This document shows, piece by piece, positions 44,024-53,048 of a stretch of DNA of 64,000 nucleotides. The notes below the pieces were generated by a model. That model searched no databases and had not been told where the DNA came from. It worked only from the letters and a program-made list of their open reading frames with translations. The stretch is from Paraburkholderia caribensis (lineage in GTDB: Bacteria > Pseudomonadota > Gammaproteobacteria > Burkholderiales > Burkholderiaceae), in assembly GCF_002902945.1 (NCBI RefSeq), contig NZ_CP026102.1:248001-312000 (forward strand), in the 5' to 3' direction. Every line of letters begins with the position of its first letter. Within the stretch, counting starts at the first letter, position 1. The position numbers and the translations under genes are program-made.

Positions 44024-44250
44024 GCTTGAAGCAAGCTAACGTAACGCGGATGCCAGCGCAAAGTCCAAAATCCAGAACGGCGACGCCTGAAGCAAGCTAA
44101 CGAATCGCGGATGCCAGCGCAAAGTCCAAAACCCAGAACGGCGACGCCTGAAGCAACCTAACAAATCGCGGATGCCAGCGCAAAGGCTAAAAACACCAAA
44201 CCGCGACGCGCAAAGCCCGCCAACAACGCAAACACCAAAACACCAAACCG
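44021..44250. repeat. About 61-bp tandem units flanking repeat B
   Basis: Three good copies and one decayed copy start at 44021, 44082, 44143 and 44205 (spacing 61, 61, 62). The core is GACGCCTGAAGCAAGCTAAC, then GCGGATGCCAGCGCAAA, then an A/C-rich spacer. Similar units flank copy A (one or two each side) and copy C (two left, three right), always pointing away from the 591-bp core. Confidence 0.9.
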
Positions 44251-44388
44251 CATTGCCCAATTCGACCACCCCTCCGCGCAGCGTCTATCATTGATCTGGC
44301 AATACGAGAGCGAACACCGCAAAAAACATCACGTGCATGCTCTCTGGCTAGCTAACAGCAGCCGCTGCACAAACCTTATGGAGCGGAT

Positions 44389-45981
44389 ATGGACGCAGTC
44401 CGGACATTGCTCGAATCGCAGCCATTGCTCACCTTGTTTCTCACCGTCGCACTGGGCTATGTGATCGGCGAATGCAGCATCAAAGGCGTGGCGCTCGGCT
44501 CGGGCGCGGTGCTGTTCGTCGGACTCGCAATCGGCGGATTCGCGCCGAAGTCCGCGCCGCCCGCGGTGCTCGGCACGTTGGGTCTGCTGCTGTTTCTCTA
44601 TGGCATCGGCGTGCAGTACGGCGCGCAATTTTTCGCTGGCTTGTCGAGTGCCGATGGACTCAAGGCAAACGCAGCCGCCGTGCTCGGCGTGATCGGCGCG
44701 GGCTTCGTGTCGCTCGCGCTCGGGCCGCTATTCGGCGTGAAGCTCGATCAGGCGCTCGGCCTGTATGCGGGCGCAGGCACCAGCACGGCAAGCCTGCAGG
44801 CGGTGCTCGCCGTGCTGAAGGGCGAAGGCGCGGCCGTCGGCTATAGCGTCGCGTATCCGTTCGGCGTCGCGGGGCCAATCCTGTTTTTGTATCTGCTGAG
44901 CGTCGCGCTGGCGCGCAAGATCGAAGCGCCGCCCGCGCACATCATGGAGACAGCCGAGATCGCGCTGCGTAACCAGGCATTCGTCGGCCTCACCTTTCCC
45001 GAACTCAAGGCGCGCCTGCCCGCAGGCCTCGGCATCGCAGCCGTGCGCCGCGCGCATCACAACCAGCTGCCCGCCGACGATCTCGTCATGCAAGCCGACG
45101 ACGTCCTGCTCGCCACATCAATGGATGGCGACGAACTGCGCAAGGCCACCGAACTGCTCGGCGAATTGCACCCCGGACGCATGACGCGTTTCCGCGAAGA
45201 CCTCGACTATCTGCGCGTGTTCGCGTCGAGCCGCATCGTCGTCGGCCACGCGCTGCGCGATGTCCGCTTCCCCGACGGCATGGTGTGCTCGATCGCGCAC
45301 GTGCGCCGCGGCGACGCCGACATGCTGCCGAGCCCCGAGCTGATACTCGAGTTCGGCGACCGTGTCGGCTTGCTGATCGGCCCCGGTCAACGCGAAGCCG
45401 TGCGCAAGCTGTTCGGCGATTCGATCAAGGGCACGGCGGAGTTGAGCTACATCTCGATCGGCGTCGGCGCCGCGATCGGCTTGCTGGTCGGCCTGATTCC
45501 GCTGCCGATACCGGGCGTCGGCAAGTTGTCGCTGGGGCTTGCCGCGCTGCTGCTGGTCGCGCTCTATCTCGGCAAGATCCGGCGACTGGGTGGACTGGTC
45601 TGGACGATGCCGCTTTCCGCCAATCTCGTGCTGCGCAACTTCGGCCTGACTGTGTTTCTCGCGCAAGTGGGGCTGTCGTCGGGACCGAAGTTCTTTGCGA
45701 CGATCGGCCTCACGGGCATCTCATTTCTGCTGTACGGCGCCGTCATTCTGATTGCACTCGTGTGCATTACTGCGGCGTGCTGCCTGTGGCTTTTTCGCCT
45801 GCCGTTCGACGCGACCGTCGGCGTGATCAGCGGTGCGACGGGCAACCCGGCCATCCTCGCGTTCGCGAACCGCATTGCGCCCACCGATCGCCCCGATGTC
45901 GGCTACGCCATGATCTTTCCGTCGATGACGATCGTGAAAATCCTGTTCGTCGAGATCGCGGCTGTGGTCCTGGGCGGATAA
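44389..45981 (+). CDS. Aspartate:alanine exchanger (AspT/YbjL) family transporter
   Basis: The 530-residue product has two membrane halves of about five helices each (residues 12-170 and 350-530), separated by two cytoplasmic TrkA-C/RCK_C domains (about 200-345: LTFPELKARLPAGLGIAAVRR and LDYLRVFASSRIVVGHALRDV). This is the AAEx layout. Members exchange amino acids or dicarboxylates, but the substrate is not known for this one. The GASTSTA-type motif appears as GAGTSTASLQAVL in the first half; GATGNPAILAFAN is in the second. Confidence 0.9.
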   Translation: MDAVRTLLESQPLLTLFLTVALGYVIGECSIKGVALGSGAVLFVGLAIGGFAPKSAPPAVLGTLGLLLFLYGIGVQYGAQFFAGLSSADGLKANAAAVLGVIGAGFVSLALGPLFGVKLDQALGLYAGAGTSTASLQAVLAVLKGEGAAVGYSVAYPFGVAGPILFLYLLSVALARKIEAPPAHIMETAEIALRNQAFVGLTFPELKARLPAGLGIAAVRRAHHNQLPADDLVMQADDVLLATSMDGDELRKATELLGELHPGRMTRFREDLDYLRVFASSRIVVGHALRDVRFPDGMVCSIAHVRRGDADMLPSPELILEFGDRVGLLIGPGQREAVRKLFGDSIKGTAELSYISIGVGAAIGLLVGLIPLPIPGVGKLSLGLAALLLVALYLGKIRRLGGLVWTMPLSANLVLRNFGLTVFLAQVGLSSGPKFFATIGLTGISFLLYGAVILIALVCITAACCLWLFRLPFDATVGVISGATGNPAILAFANRIAPTDRPDVGYAMIFPSMTIVKILFVEIAAVVLGG

Positions 45982-46262
45982 ACCAAACCGCTGTTCAGGC
46001 ACTATTGATCTGAGGAATGCCCTGCAAAAATGGGCTTTTTGCGAGCATTAGCAGGCGTGTTGCGCAAGCGTGTGTGGCGCCGTCGACACAGCGCGGCACA
46101 TCACGCAGGTTTCTTTACTGGCGAACGCAGTCGCTCTCGTATCATCAGGTTCGCCGTGAAACTGCCGTAAACATGCAGGAGCGTGACAAACGCGACCGCG
46201 TCCCGCAGCCTGGACCAATCGACAGGCGGCGCACCTTGCCGACCCATTCACGCTGCCGAGCC

Positions 46263-48200
46263 ATGATTCGCCCGCAGGACCTCGCTTCGTTCCGCACCAT
46301 TCCCGCCGTGAAGGCCGCGCTGTCACGCTCGCAGTTCGACGCGTTTTCGCGGCAATTGCCGCTGCTGTACGTGATCCTCGTGATCAACAGCGTTGCTGTG
46401 GCCGCAACGCATGTCGCCGTTGCGCCGGCGTGGCTCGCCATCTGGGTGCCGCTCGCGATGTGCACGGCCTGCGCGATCCGGCTCGTCGTGTGGGTGAGGC
46501 GAAGAAAATACCTCGCTTCGCTGACGGACGAGCAGGTCGCGTCGCGGCTCAAGACGACCGTCTGGCTGATTGCGCTGCTGGGTGTCATCTTCACCGGCTG
46601 GGGATTGCTGTTGTTCCCGTATGGCGATCCGTACGCGCGCGCGCACGTAGCGTTCTACATGTCGATTACGGTGATCGGCTGCATCTTCTGTCTGATGCAT
46701 ATGCGCAAGGCCGCGTTGCTGCTGACGGCCATTGTGATCGTGCCGTTCTCGCTGTTCTTTTCGCTGACGCATAACGCGGTGCTCGTCGCGATTGCGATCA
46801 ACATGTTGCTCGTTGCCGTCGCGATGATCTTCATTTTGATCACCTACTATCGCGACTTCGCGAACCTCGTCGAATCAAAACACGCCTTGCAGGCGAAACA
46901 GGCCGAACTGCAACGGTTGAGCGACGAAAATTCGCGCCTCGCCAATCTCGACCTCTTGACGGGACTGCCGAACCGCCGACGCTTTCTCGCCGATCTCGAC
47001 GCGCTTTTTCAAACGGCGCAGGACGGGCATGCGCGCTTTGCCGTTGGTGTAATCGATCTTGACGGCTTCAAGCAGGTCAACGATCTGTACGGCCACGGCG
47101 CGGGCGACCGGGTGCTCGAAGAAGTGGGCCGTCGGTTGCTCGATGTGTCGGGGCCGCGCATCAGGCTGGCGCGCCTGGGCGGTGACGAGTTCGGGCTGCT
47201 GGTGACGGACGTGCGCGAGACGCAGGAACTGCGCGATATCGGCGCGGCGATCTGCGAGATGCTGCGTGCGCCGTATGCGTGGCCGGGTGCGACCGCGCGG
47301 CTGTCGGGATCGCTGGGCTTCGCCGTTTATCCCGATGCGGGGTTTTCGCCCGCACAACTGTTCGAGCGTGCGGACTATGCGTTGTATTTCGCCAAGGAGT
47401 ATCGCCGCGGCTGCACGACGATCTTCTCGTCGGAGCATGAAAGGCAGATTCGCGAGTTGGGACAGGTGGAGCAGGCGTTGCGGCACGCGGACCTCGAACG
47501 CGAAATGACGCTGCATTTTCAGCCTATCGTTGACACGTTGCACGAGCGAGTCGTGTCGTATGAGGCGCTTGCGCGATGGCGCAGTCCGGCGCTGGGTGAC
47601 GTGCCGCCGTCGCTTTTCATCAAGGTTGCTGAACGCAGCGATTTCATTCATACGGTGACGGCGGCGTTGTTGCGCAAGGTGCTCGCAACGATGCGCACGT
47701 GCGATCCGGCCGTGCGTGTCGCTTTTAATCTGTCGGCGCGCGATATTGGCTCGGCGGATGCGGTTGCGAATATTGCGGGCATGATTCGCGAGAGCGGTAT
47801 TGCGCCTGAGCGTTTGACGTTCGAGGTGACGGAGACTGCCGTGATTCAGGATTTCGAGCAGGCGTCTGCAGCGCTGGATGCGTTCAAGCAGCTTGGCGTG
47901 CATATCTCGCTCGATGATTTCGGCACGGGGTATTCGAGTCTTACCTGTATTCATCGGCTGCCGTTGGATAAGGTAAAGATCGATCGCGGGTTTCTGGATC
48001 GAATCGACAGTGATCCGGCGGCGCGGGATATCGTGAGGAGCATTCTGGAGTTGTGCCGGTCGCTGGAATTGACGTGCGTTGCGGAGGGAGTGCAGACGGA
48101 GGCGCAGGCTGATGCGCTGCGGGGGCTGGGGTGCACGGTCATGCAAGGGTTTTTCTTTGGCGCGCCCGCGCCGTTTGAAGAGCAGTCTCTTGTGGTGTGA
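46263..48200 (+). CDS. Membrane GGDEF-EAL protein (cyclic-di-GMP turnover)
   Basis: The 645-residue product has about five to six membrane helices (residues 30-190, MASE-like), a GGDEF domain at about 220-385 (intact RLGGDEFGLL) and an EAL domain at about 395-640 (intact SYEALARW; DDFGTGYSSL; KIDRGFLD). Both catalytic motifs are intact, so it may make and degrade cyclic-di-GMP or be regulated between the two. The start is uncertain: ATG 46263 suits the first hydrophobic region, but an ATG at 46172 would add about 30 basic residues. It stands alone, with repeat C after it. Confidence 0.9.
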   Translation: MIRPQDLASFRTIPAVKAALSRSQFDAFSRQLPLLYVILVINSVAVAATHVAVAPAWLAIWVPLAMCTACAIRLVVWVRRRKYLASLTDEQVASRLKTTVWLIALLGVIFTGWGLLLFPYGDPYARAHVAFYMSITVIGCIFCLMHMRKAALLLTAIVIVPFSLFFSLTHNAVLVAIAINMLLVAVAMIFILITYYRDFANLVESKHALQAKQAELQRLSDENSRLANLDLLTGLPNRRRFLADLDALFQTAQDGHARFAVGVIDLDGFKQVNDLYGHGAGDRVLEEVGRRLLDVSGPRIRLARLGGDEFGLLVTDVRETQELRDIGAAICEMLRAPYAWPGATARLSGSLGFAVYPDAGFSPAQLFERADYALYFAKEYRRGCTTIFSSEHERQIRELGQVEQALRHADLEREMTLHFQPIVDTLHERVVSYEALARWRSPALGDVPPSLFIKVAERSDFIHTVTAALLRKVLATMRTCDPAVRVAFNLSARDIGSADAVANIAGMIRESGIAPERLTFEVTETAVIQDFEQASAALDAFKQLGVHISLDDFGTGYSSLTCIHRLPLDKVKIDRGFLDRIDSDPAARDIVRSILELCRSLELTCVAEGVQTEAQADALRGLGCTVMQGFFFGAPAPFEEQSLVV

Positions 48201-48377
48201 TTTTTGGGGTTTTTTGTCTGCGACGGCTGGATGGGGGTTGGGGTTTGGTCTTTGTGCTGTCGCATTGGCGGTTTGCCTTTGCGTTGGCATCCGCGATTCG
48301 TTAGCTTGCTGCAGGCGTCGCGGTTTGGTGTTTTGGCCTTTGCGCGGGCATCCGCGTTACGTTAGCTTGCTTCACGC

Positions 48378-48968
48378 GTTGCCCCTGTGCGGGGCGGCAC
48401 CTACTTTTCTTTGCCGCCGCAAAGAAAAGTAGGCAAAAGAAAGCGGCTCACACCGCCAGCCCATGTTCTTGCCTGAGGGCCCCCAAAGGTTCTTACACTT
48501 CACACGGCAATCACGTGACCCACGTTTGTTGCTAACGCTCTTGCGGTGCGCCTCACCCGCTTCATATCCCCGCGTTTCAGCATGCTGCGCCACACAGTCC
48601 ACGGCCGCCCAGGTGGCAAACTGTGTGTGGGCCCTCGCTGCTCCACACGCTTCACTCCAGACCAATAGCGCACGCGTCCCACCCGGTAAGAGCGCCAAGA
48701 TATACGACGCGACAACCTACACACAGTTTGCCACCTGGGCGGCCCATACCATTCGCTGCCGCTGGCCCGGGTACGGGTAATTGAAGCGGGTGAGGCGTTT
48801 GTTCGAAGCGTTGGCAACGGGCACCAACCAAGGCGCTGGTGTGTGAACGATGGGGACGTTGGGGGCCCGTGGGCAAAGGTCAAGAATTGGCGGTGTGAGC
48901 CGCTTTCTTTTGCCTACTTTTCTTTGCGGCGGCAAAGAAAAGTAGGTGCCGCCCCGCACAGGGGCGAC
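48378..48968. repeat. 591-bp palindromic repeat, copy C
   Basis: The outer 81-bp arms are 48378-48458 and 48888-48968, identical to copy A apart from one base in the left arm (GTTGCCCC for GTCGCCCC). The inner 24-bp repeat is at 48605-48628 and 48719-48742, 227 and 226 bases from the ends. The orientation equals that of copy A. About 61-bp flank units lie at about 48277-48377 and 48966-49140, pointing outward. It lies between two plus-strand genes, after the GGDEF-EAL gene and before the GntR regulator. Confidence 0.93.
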
Positions 48969-49264
48969 GCGTGAAGCGCGCTAACAAAACGCGGATGCCA
49001 GCGCAAAGGCGAAAAACACCAAACAGCGACGCGCCTGAAGCACGCAAACAAATCGCGAATGCAAGCGCAAACACCAAAACACCAAAACACCAAACCGCGA
49101 CGCGCGAAGCGCGATAACAAAACGCGGACGCCAGCGCAAAGGCGCAAAAACCCCCGACCTGGCAACGCCCGCGCCGCGAGGGCACATTCCCGAGGGTTTC
49201 CCCCCATACCCCGCGCCGCAGGCAAATTTGTATGATGACCCTATGACATGGCAAATCCACTGAT

Positions 49265-49969
49265 ATGTTCGAAAAAATCCCGAGCCGGGCACTCAGCGAC
49301 ACCGTCGCCCAACAACTGCTCGCGCAAATCGACAAAGGCACCTTCGCCCGCGGCGGCAAGCTGCCGACAGAAGCCGTGCTATCGCAAGAATTCGGCGTAA
49401 GCCGCACAGTCATCAGGGAAGCCATCTCGCGCCTGAAGAACGAAGGCGTGGTCGAGCCCCGCCAGGGCAGCGGCGTGTACGTGTCAGTCCACGGCGCGAT
49501 CCGCCCGCTGCGAATCGACTACGCAGAAGCAATGGAAGGCGGCTCAGTACTGCACATCCTCGCAGTGCGCCGCGCGATCGAAGCCGAAGTCGCAGCGGAG
49601 GCTGCCATGCGCCGCACGGACGCCGACATGCTGGCAATCGACGCCGTCCTCAAAAAGATCGACGAAGCCGTCGCCGAAGGCCGGGACGGTGTCGCTGAAG
49701 ACGTCGCGTTTCATCGCACCATCGCCACCGTGACGGGCAACCCGTATTTCCTGAAGACCCTAACGTTCCTCAACCAGTATCTCGAAGCAGGCACCGTCAT
49801 CACGCGCCGCAACGAAGCGCTGCGCGAGGACTTCTCGCGTCAGGTGCGCGACGAGCACGCCGCAATCGTCGCCGCGATTCGCGCAGGCGATCCAATGGCC
49901 GCCCGCAACGCCGCGCAAACGCATATGTACAACGCCGCCCGCCGCCTGGCCGAGGCCGGCATCTGCTGA
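49265..49969 (+). CDS. GntR-family regulator (FadR/FCD type) of the tetronate operon
   Basis: The 234-residue product has an N-terminal winged HTH (LSDTVAQQLLAQIDKGTFARGGKLPTEAVLSQEFGVSRTVIREAISRLKNEGVVEPRQGSG) and a C-terminal FCD ligand domain (about 90-225) with helix-borne His and Asp residues for metal (DVAFHRTI, HAAIVAAIRAGD, THMYNAA). It is 67 bases ahead of ltnD and in the same direction, so it is probably the repressor for the erythronate/threonate operon, released by a pathway intermediate. Confidence 0.92.
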   Translation: MFEKIPSRALSDTVAQQLLAQIDKGTFARGGKLPTEAVLSQEFGVSRTVIREAISRLKNEGVVEPRQGSGVYVSVHGAIRPLRIDYAEAMEGGSVLHILAVRRAIEAEVAAEAAMRRTDADMLAIDAVLKKIDEAVAEGRDGVAEDVAFHRTIATVTGNPYFLKTLTFLNQYLEAGTVITRRNEALREDFSRQVRDEHAAIVAAIRAGDPMAARNAAQTHMYNAARRLAEAGIC

Positions 49970-50036
49970 TCCACACACACGTGCGCTCGCGACACGCGCG
50001 AGCCGTTGTCCGAAGCATTGTTCGTAGGGGAAGGGT

Positions 50037-50927
50037 ATGTCCAGAAATGTCGGAGTGATCGGTCTTGGCGCGATGGGAATGGGCGTCGCGCGCTCGCTGC
50101 TGCGCGGCGGCTTCAATGTGCATGCGTGCGACGTGCGCCGCGAAGTGCTCGACCAGTTCGTCGCCGATGGCGGCAAGGCCTGCGCAAGTCCCGCTGAACT
50201 CGGCGCGCGATGCGACGTCGTCGTCACGCTCGTCGTCAATGCGGCGCAAACCGAAACCGTGCTGTTCGGTGAGCAAGGCGCCGTTCGCGCGATGAAGCCG
50301 GGCGGCGTCGTGATCGCCTGCGCCACCGTTGCGCCCGACTTCGCCATCGACCTCGGCCGCCGCGTCGAAGCGGCCGGCTTGCACCTGCTCGACGCGCCCG
50401 TATCGGGCGGCGCGGCGCGCGCGGCATCGGGCGAAATGACGATGATGACCTCCGGCCCCGCCGCCGCCTACGCCGCCTGCGACGACGTGCTCGCCGCGAT
50501 GGCGGGCAAGGTCTATCGCCTCGGCGACCAGCATGGCGCGGGATCGAAGGTGAAGATCATCAACCAGCTGCTCGCAGGCGTGCACATCGCCGCCGCCGCC
50601 GAAGCCATGGCGCTCGGCCTGCGCGAAGGCGTCGACCCCGACGCGCTCTACGACGTCATCACGCACAGCGCGGGCAACTCGTGGATGTTCGAGAACCGCG
50701 TGCCGCACATTCTCAACGGCGACTACACGCCGCTTTCCGCCGTCGATATCTTCGTCAAGGACCTCGGTCTCGTGCTCGATACCGCGCGCCGCTCGAAGTT
50801 TCCGCTGCCGTTGTCGGCGGCGGCGCATCAGATGTTCATGATGGCGTCGACGGCGGGGCATGGCGGCGAAGACGATTCCGCCGTCATCAAGATTTTCCCC
50901 GGCATCGACGTGCCGCCGAAGCGCTAA
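50037..50927 (+). CDS. ltnD: L-threonate dehydrogenase
   Basis: The product is a 3-hydroxyisobutyrate-dehydrogenase-family enzyme of 296 residues, with N-terminal Rossmann motif GLGAMGMGVARSL, substrate motif DAPVSGGAARAASG and the catalytic Lys in SKVKIINQLLAG. In Cupriavidus and other bacteria the homologous LtnD oxidises L-threonate to 2-oxo-tetronate, the first step of the pathway in this operon. It is 15 bases before otnK. Confidence 0.9.
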   Translation: MSRNVGVIGLGAMGMGVARSLLRGGFNVHACDVRREVLDQFVADGGKACASPAELGARCDVVVTLVVNAAQTETVLFGEQGAVRAMKPGGVVIACATVAPDFAIDLGRRVEAAGLHLLDAPVSGGAARAASGEMTMMTSGPAAAYAACDDVLAAMAGKVYRLGDQHGAGSKVKIINQLLAGVHIAAAAEAMALGLREGVDPDALYDVITHSAGNSWMFENRVPHILNGDYTPLSAVDIFVKDLGLVLDTARRSKFPLPLSAAAHQMFMMASTAGHGGEDDSAVIKIFPGIDVPPKR

Positions 50928-50942
50928 GCGGAGCCGAAAGAG

Positions 50943-52259
50943 ATGACCACCTCTACCCGCAAGCCTCTGCTCGGCTGTATCGCCGACGACTTCACCGGCG
51001 CGACCGACCTCGCGAACATGCTGGTGCGCGGCGGCATGCGCACCGTCCAGACCATCGGCGTACCTACTGCCGATACCCACATCGAAGCCGATGCGCTGGT
51101 CGTCGCGCTGAAGTCACGCACCATCGACGCCGCCGATGCCGTCGCGCAGTCGCTCGCCGCGCTCGAATGGCTGCGCGCGCAAGGCTGCCGCCAGTTCTTC
51201 TTCAAGTACTGCTCGACCTTCGATTCGACGGATCAAGGCAATATCGGCCCCGTCGCCGATGCGCTGCTCGATGCGCTGTCGGCCGCCGGCGGCGGCACGC
51301 CGTTCACGATCGCGTGCCCGGCGTTTCCGGAGAACGGCCGCACGATCTATCGCGGACATCTGTTCGTGGGCGACGTGCTGCTCAACGAATCGGGCATGGA
51401 GCATCATCCGCTTACGCCGATGACGGACGCGAACCTGGTGCGCGTGCTGCAACGGCAGACGCGCTCGACAGTCGGCCTCGTACGCCATGACGTGGTGGCG
51501 CAAGGCCCGCAAGCCGTGCGCGCGTCGATCGATGCGCTGCGCCGCGACGGTGTGCGCATGGCGATCGCCGATGCTGTTTCGGACGCCGATCTCTACACGC
51601 TCGGCGAGGCCTGCGCGGAACTGCCGCTGATCACGGGCGGCTCGGGCGTCGCGCTCGGCTTGCCGGGCAATTTCCGCCGCGCCGGCCTGCTCGACGACGC
51701 CGCCGATGCGGGTGAACTGCCGCGCGTCGAAGGCGCGTCGGCCGTGCTGGCGGGCAGCGCATCGAAAGCGACCAACGCGCAGGTTGCCGCATGGCGCGAA
51801 ACGCGCCCCGCGTTCCGCATCGATCCATTGGCGGCCGCGCGCGGCGAGCCCGTCGTCGATCAGGCGCTCGCCTTCGCGCGCGAGCATATGAATGCGGCGC
51901 AGCCTCAGCCCGTGCTGATCTACGCAACGGCATCGCCGGACGACGTGAAGGCCACGCAACGCGAACTCGGCGTCGCGCAGGCCGGCGAACTGGTCGAACG
52001 CACGCTGGCTGCGATCGCGCGCGGGCTGCACGATCTCGGCGTGCGCAAGTTCGTCGTCGCGGGCGGCGAGACATCGGGCGCCGTGGTGCAGGCGCTCGAC
52101 GTCGAAATGCTGCGCATCGGCAAGCAGATTGATCCCGGCGTGCCGGCGACCGCGACCATCGGTGCGCAACCGCTCGCGCTCGCGCTCAAGTCGGGGAACT
52201 TCGGCGCCGTCGATTTCTTCGCGAAGGCGCTGCGTCAACTCGACGGAGGCGCGCAATGA
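50943..52259 (+). CDS. otnK: 3-oxo-tetronate kinase
   Basis: The 438-residue product is of the four-carbon acid sugar kinase family (formerly DUF1537). It begins LGCIADDFTGATDLANMLV and ends with the nucleotide-binding GGETSGAVVQALDV domain. It phosphorylates 3-oxo-tetronate at the 4-position. The gene overlaps otnC by four bases (ATGA). Confidence 0.93.
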   Translation: MTTSTRKPLLGCIADDFTGATDLANMLVRGGMRTVQTIGVPTADTHIEADALVVALKSRTIDAADAVAQSLAALEWLRAQGCRQFFFKYCSTFDSTDQGNIGPVADALLDALSAAGGGTPFTIACPAFPENGRTIYRGHLFVGDVLLNESGMEHHPLTPMTDANLVRVLQRQTRSTVGLVRHDVVAQGPQAVRASIDALRRDGVRMAIADAVSDADLYTLGEACAELPLITGGSGVALGLPGNFRRAGLLDDAADAGELPRVEGASAVLAGSASKATNAQVAAWRETRPAFRIDPLAAARGEPVVDQALAFAREHMNAAQPQPVLIYATASPDDVKATQRELGVAQAGELVERTLAAIARGLHDLGVRKFVVAGGETSGAVVQALDVEMLRIGKQIDPGVPATATIGAQPLALALKSGNFGAVDFFAKALRQLDGGAQ

Positions 52260-52912
52260 CGCTCGCCATCCACGCGAACAGCGAGGCGAAAGTCCGCGAA
52301 GAAATCTGCGTGACGGGCGCGAGCCTGTACGAGCGCGGCTACACCGTCGGCAGCGCGGGCAACATCAGCGCGCGCCTCGACGACGGCTGGCTGATCACGC
52401 CGACAGACGCGTGTCTCGGCCGTCTCGACCCCGCGCAGATCGCGAAGGTCGATCTCGAAGGCAACGCTGTTTCAGGCGGCAAGCCGTCGAAAACGCTCGC
52501 CCTGCATCGCGGCGTCTACGAGCGCAACCGCGAGGCGCGCGGCATCGTGCACACGCATTCGACGCATCTCGTCGCGCTGACGCTCGCGGGCGTCTGGAAC
52601 GATGCCGACGTGCTGCCGCCCATCACGCCGTACTACGTGATGAAGGTCGGCCACATTCCGCTGATCCGCTACCGGCGTCCCGGCGATCCGCAGGTCGCGC
52701 AACAGATCGCGGCGCTCGCCGAAAGCGTGCGCGGCGTGCTGCTCGAACGGCTCGGGCCGGTGGTATGGGAGCGGTCCGTCTCTCAGGCTTCGTACGTGCT
52801 CGAAGAACTCGAAGAGACAGCGCGCCTGTGGCTGATGACGAACCCGCGTCCCGCCTCACTCGACGAAGCCGCGCTCGAAGAGTTGCGCGCGGTGTTCGGT
52901 GCGCGCTGGTGA
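52256..52912 (+). CDS. otnC: 3-oxo-tetronate 4-phosphate decarboxylase
   Basis: The 218-residue product is a class II aldolase/adducin-fold enzyme with the metal-binding HTHSTHLVALTLAG motif and the SAGNISARLDDGWLITPT substrate loop. It decarboxylates 3-oxo-tetronate 4-phosphate to dihydroxyacetone phosphate. It overlaps otnK; together the two convert the four-carbon acid to a glycolytic three-carbon compound. Confidence 0.93.
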   Translation: MTLAIHANSEAKVREEICVTGASLYERGYTVGSAGNISARLDDGWLITPTDACLGRLDPAQIAKVDLEGNAVSGGKPSKTLALHRGVYERNREARGIVHTHSTHLVALTLAGVWNDADVLPPITPYYVMKVGHIPLIRYRRPGDPQVAQQIAALAESVRGVLLERLGPVVWERSVSQASYVLEELEETARLWLMTNPRPASLDEAALEELRAVFGARW

Positions 52913-52938
52913 ATCGCTCGCACGCGTAAAGGCTCAAC

Positions 52939-53015
52939 GGTCCGCGAACGCCGCGGACCATCCGCATGACCAACCAGGCATAAAGCCGGAGGACCGACCG
53001 CCATGAAGCGGTCGG
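52939..53015. other. Two perfect hairpins between otnC and the MFS gene
   Basis: GGTCCGCG/CGCGGACC (52939-52959, five-base loop) and CCGACCGC/GCGGTCGG (52994-53015, six-base loop) are both perfect 8-bp stems in the 136-base gap. Neither is followed by a T run. They may be processing or stability elements that set different mRNA levels for enzyme and transporter genes. Confidence 0.75.
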
Positions 53016-53048
53016 CCAACAACCGGCGCCATCCGAAGGAGACAGTGC

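Noticed and set aside
44021..44220. CRISPR-like array
   Set aside because: The units are about 61 bp tandem copies whose spacers are similar to each other, with no cas genes; they belong to the palindromic repeat.
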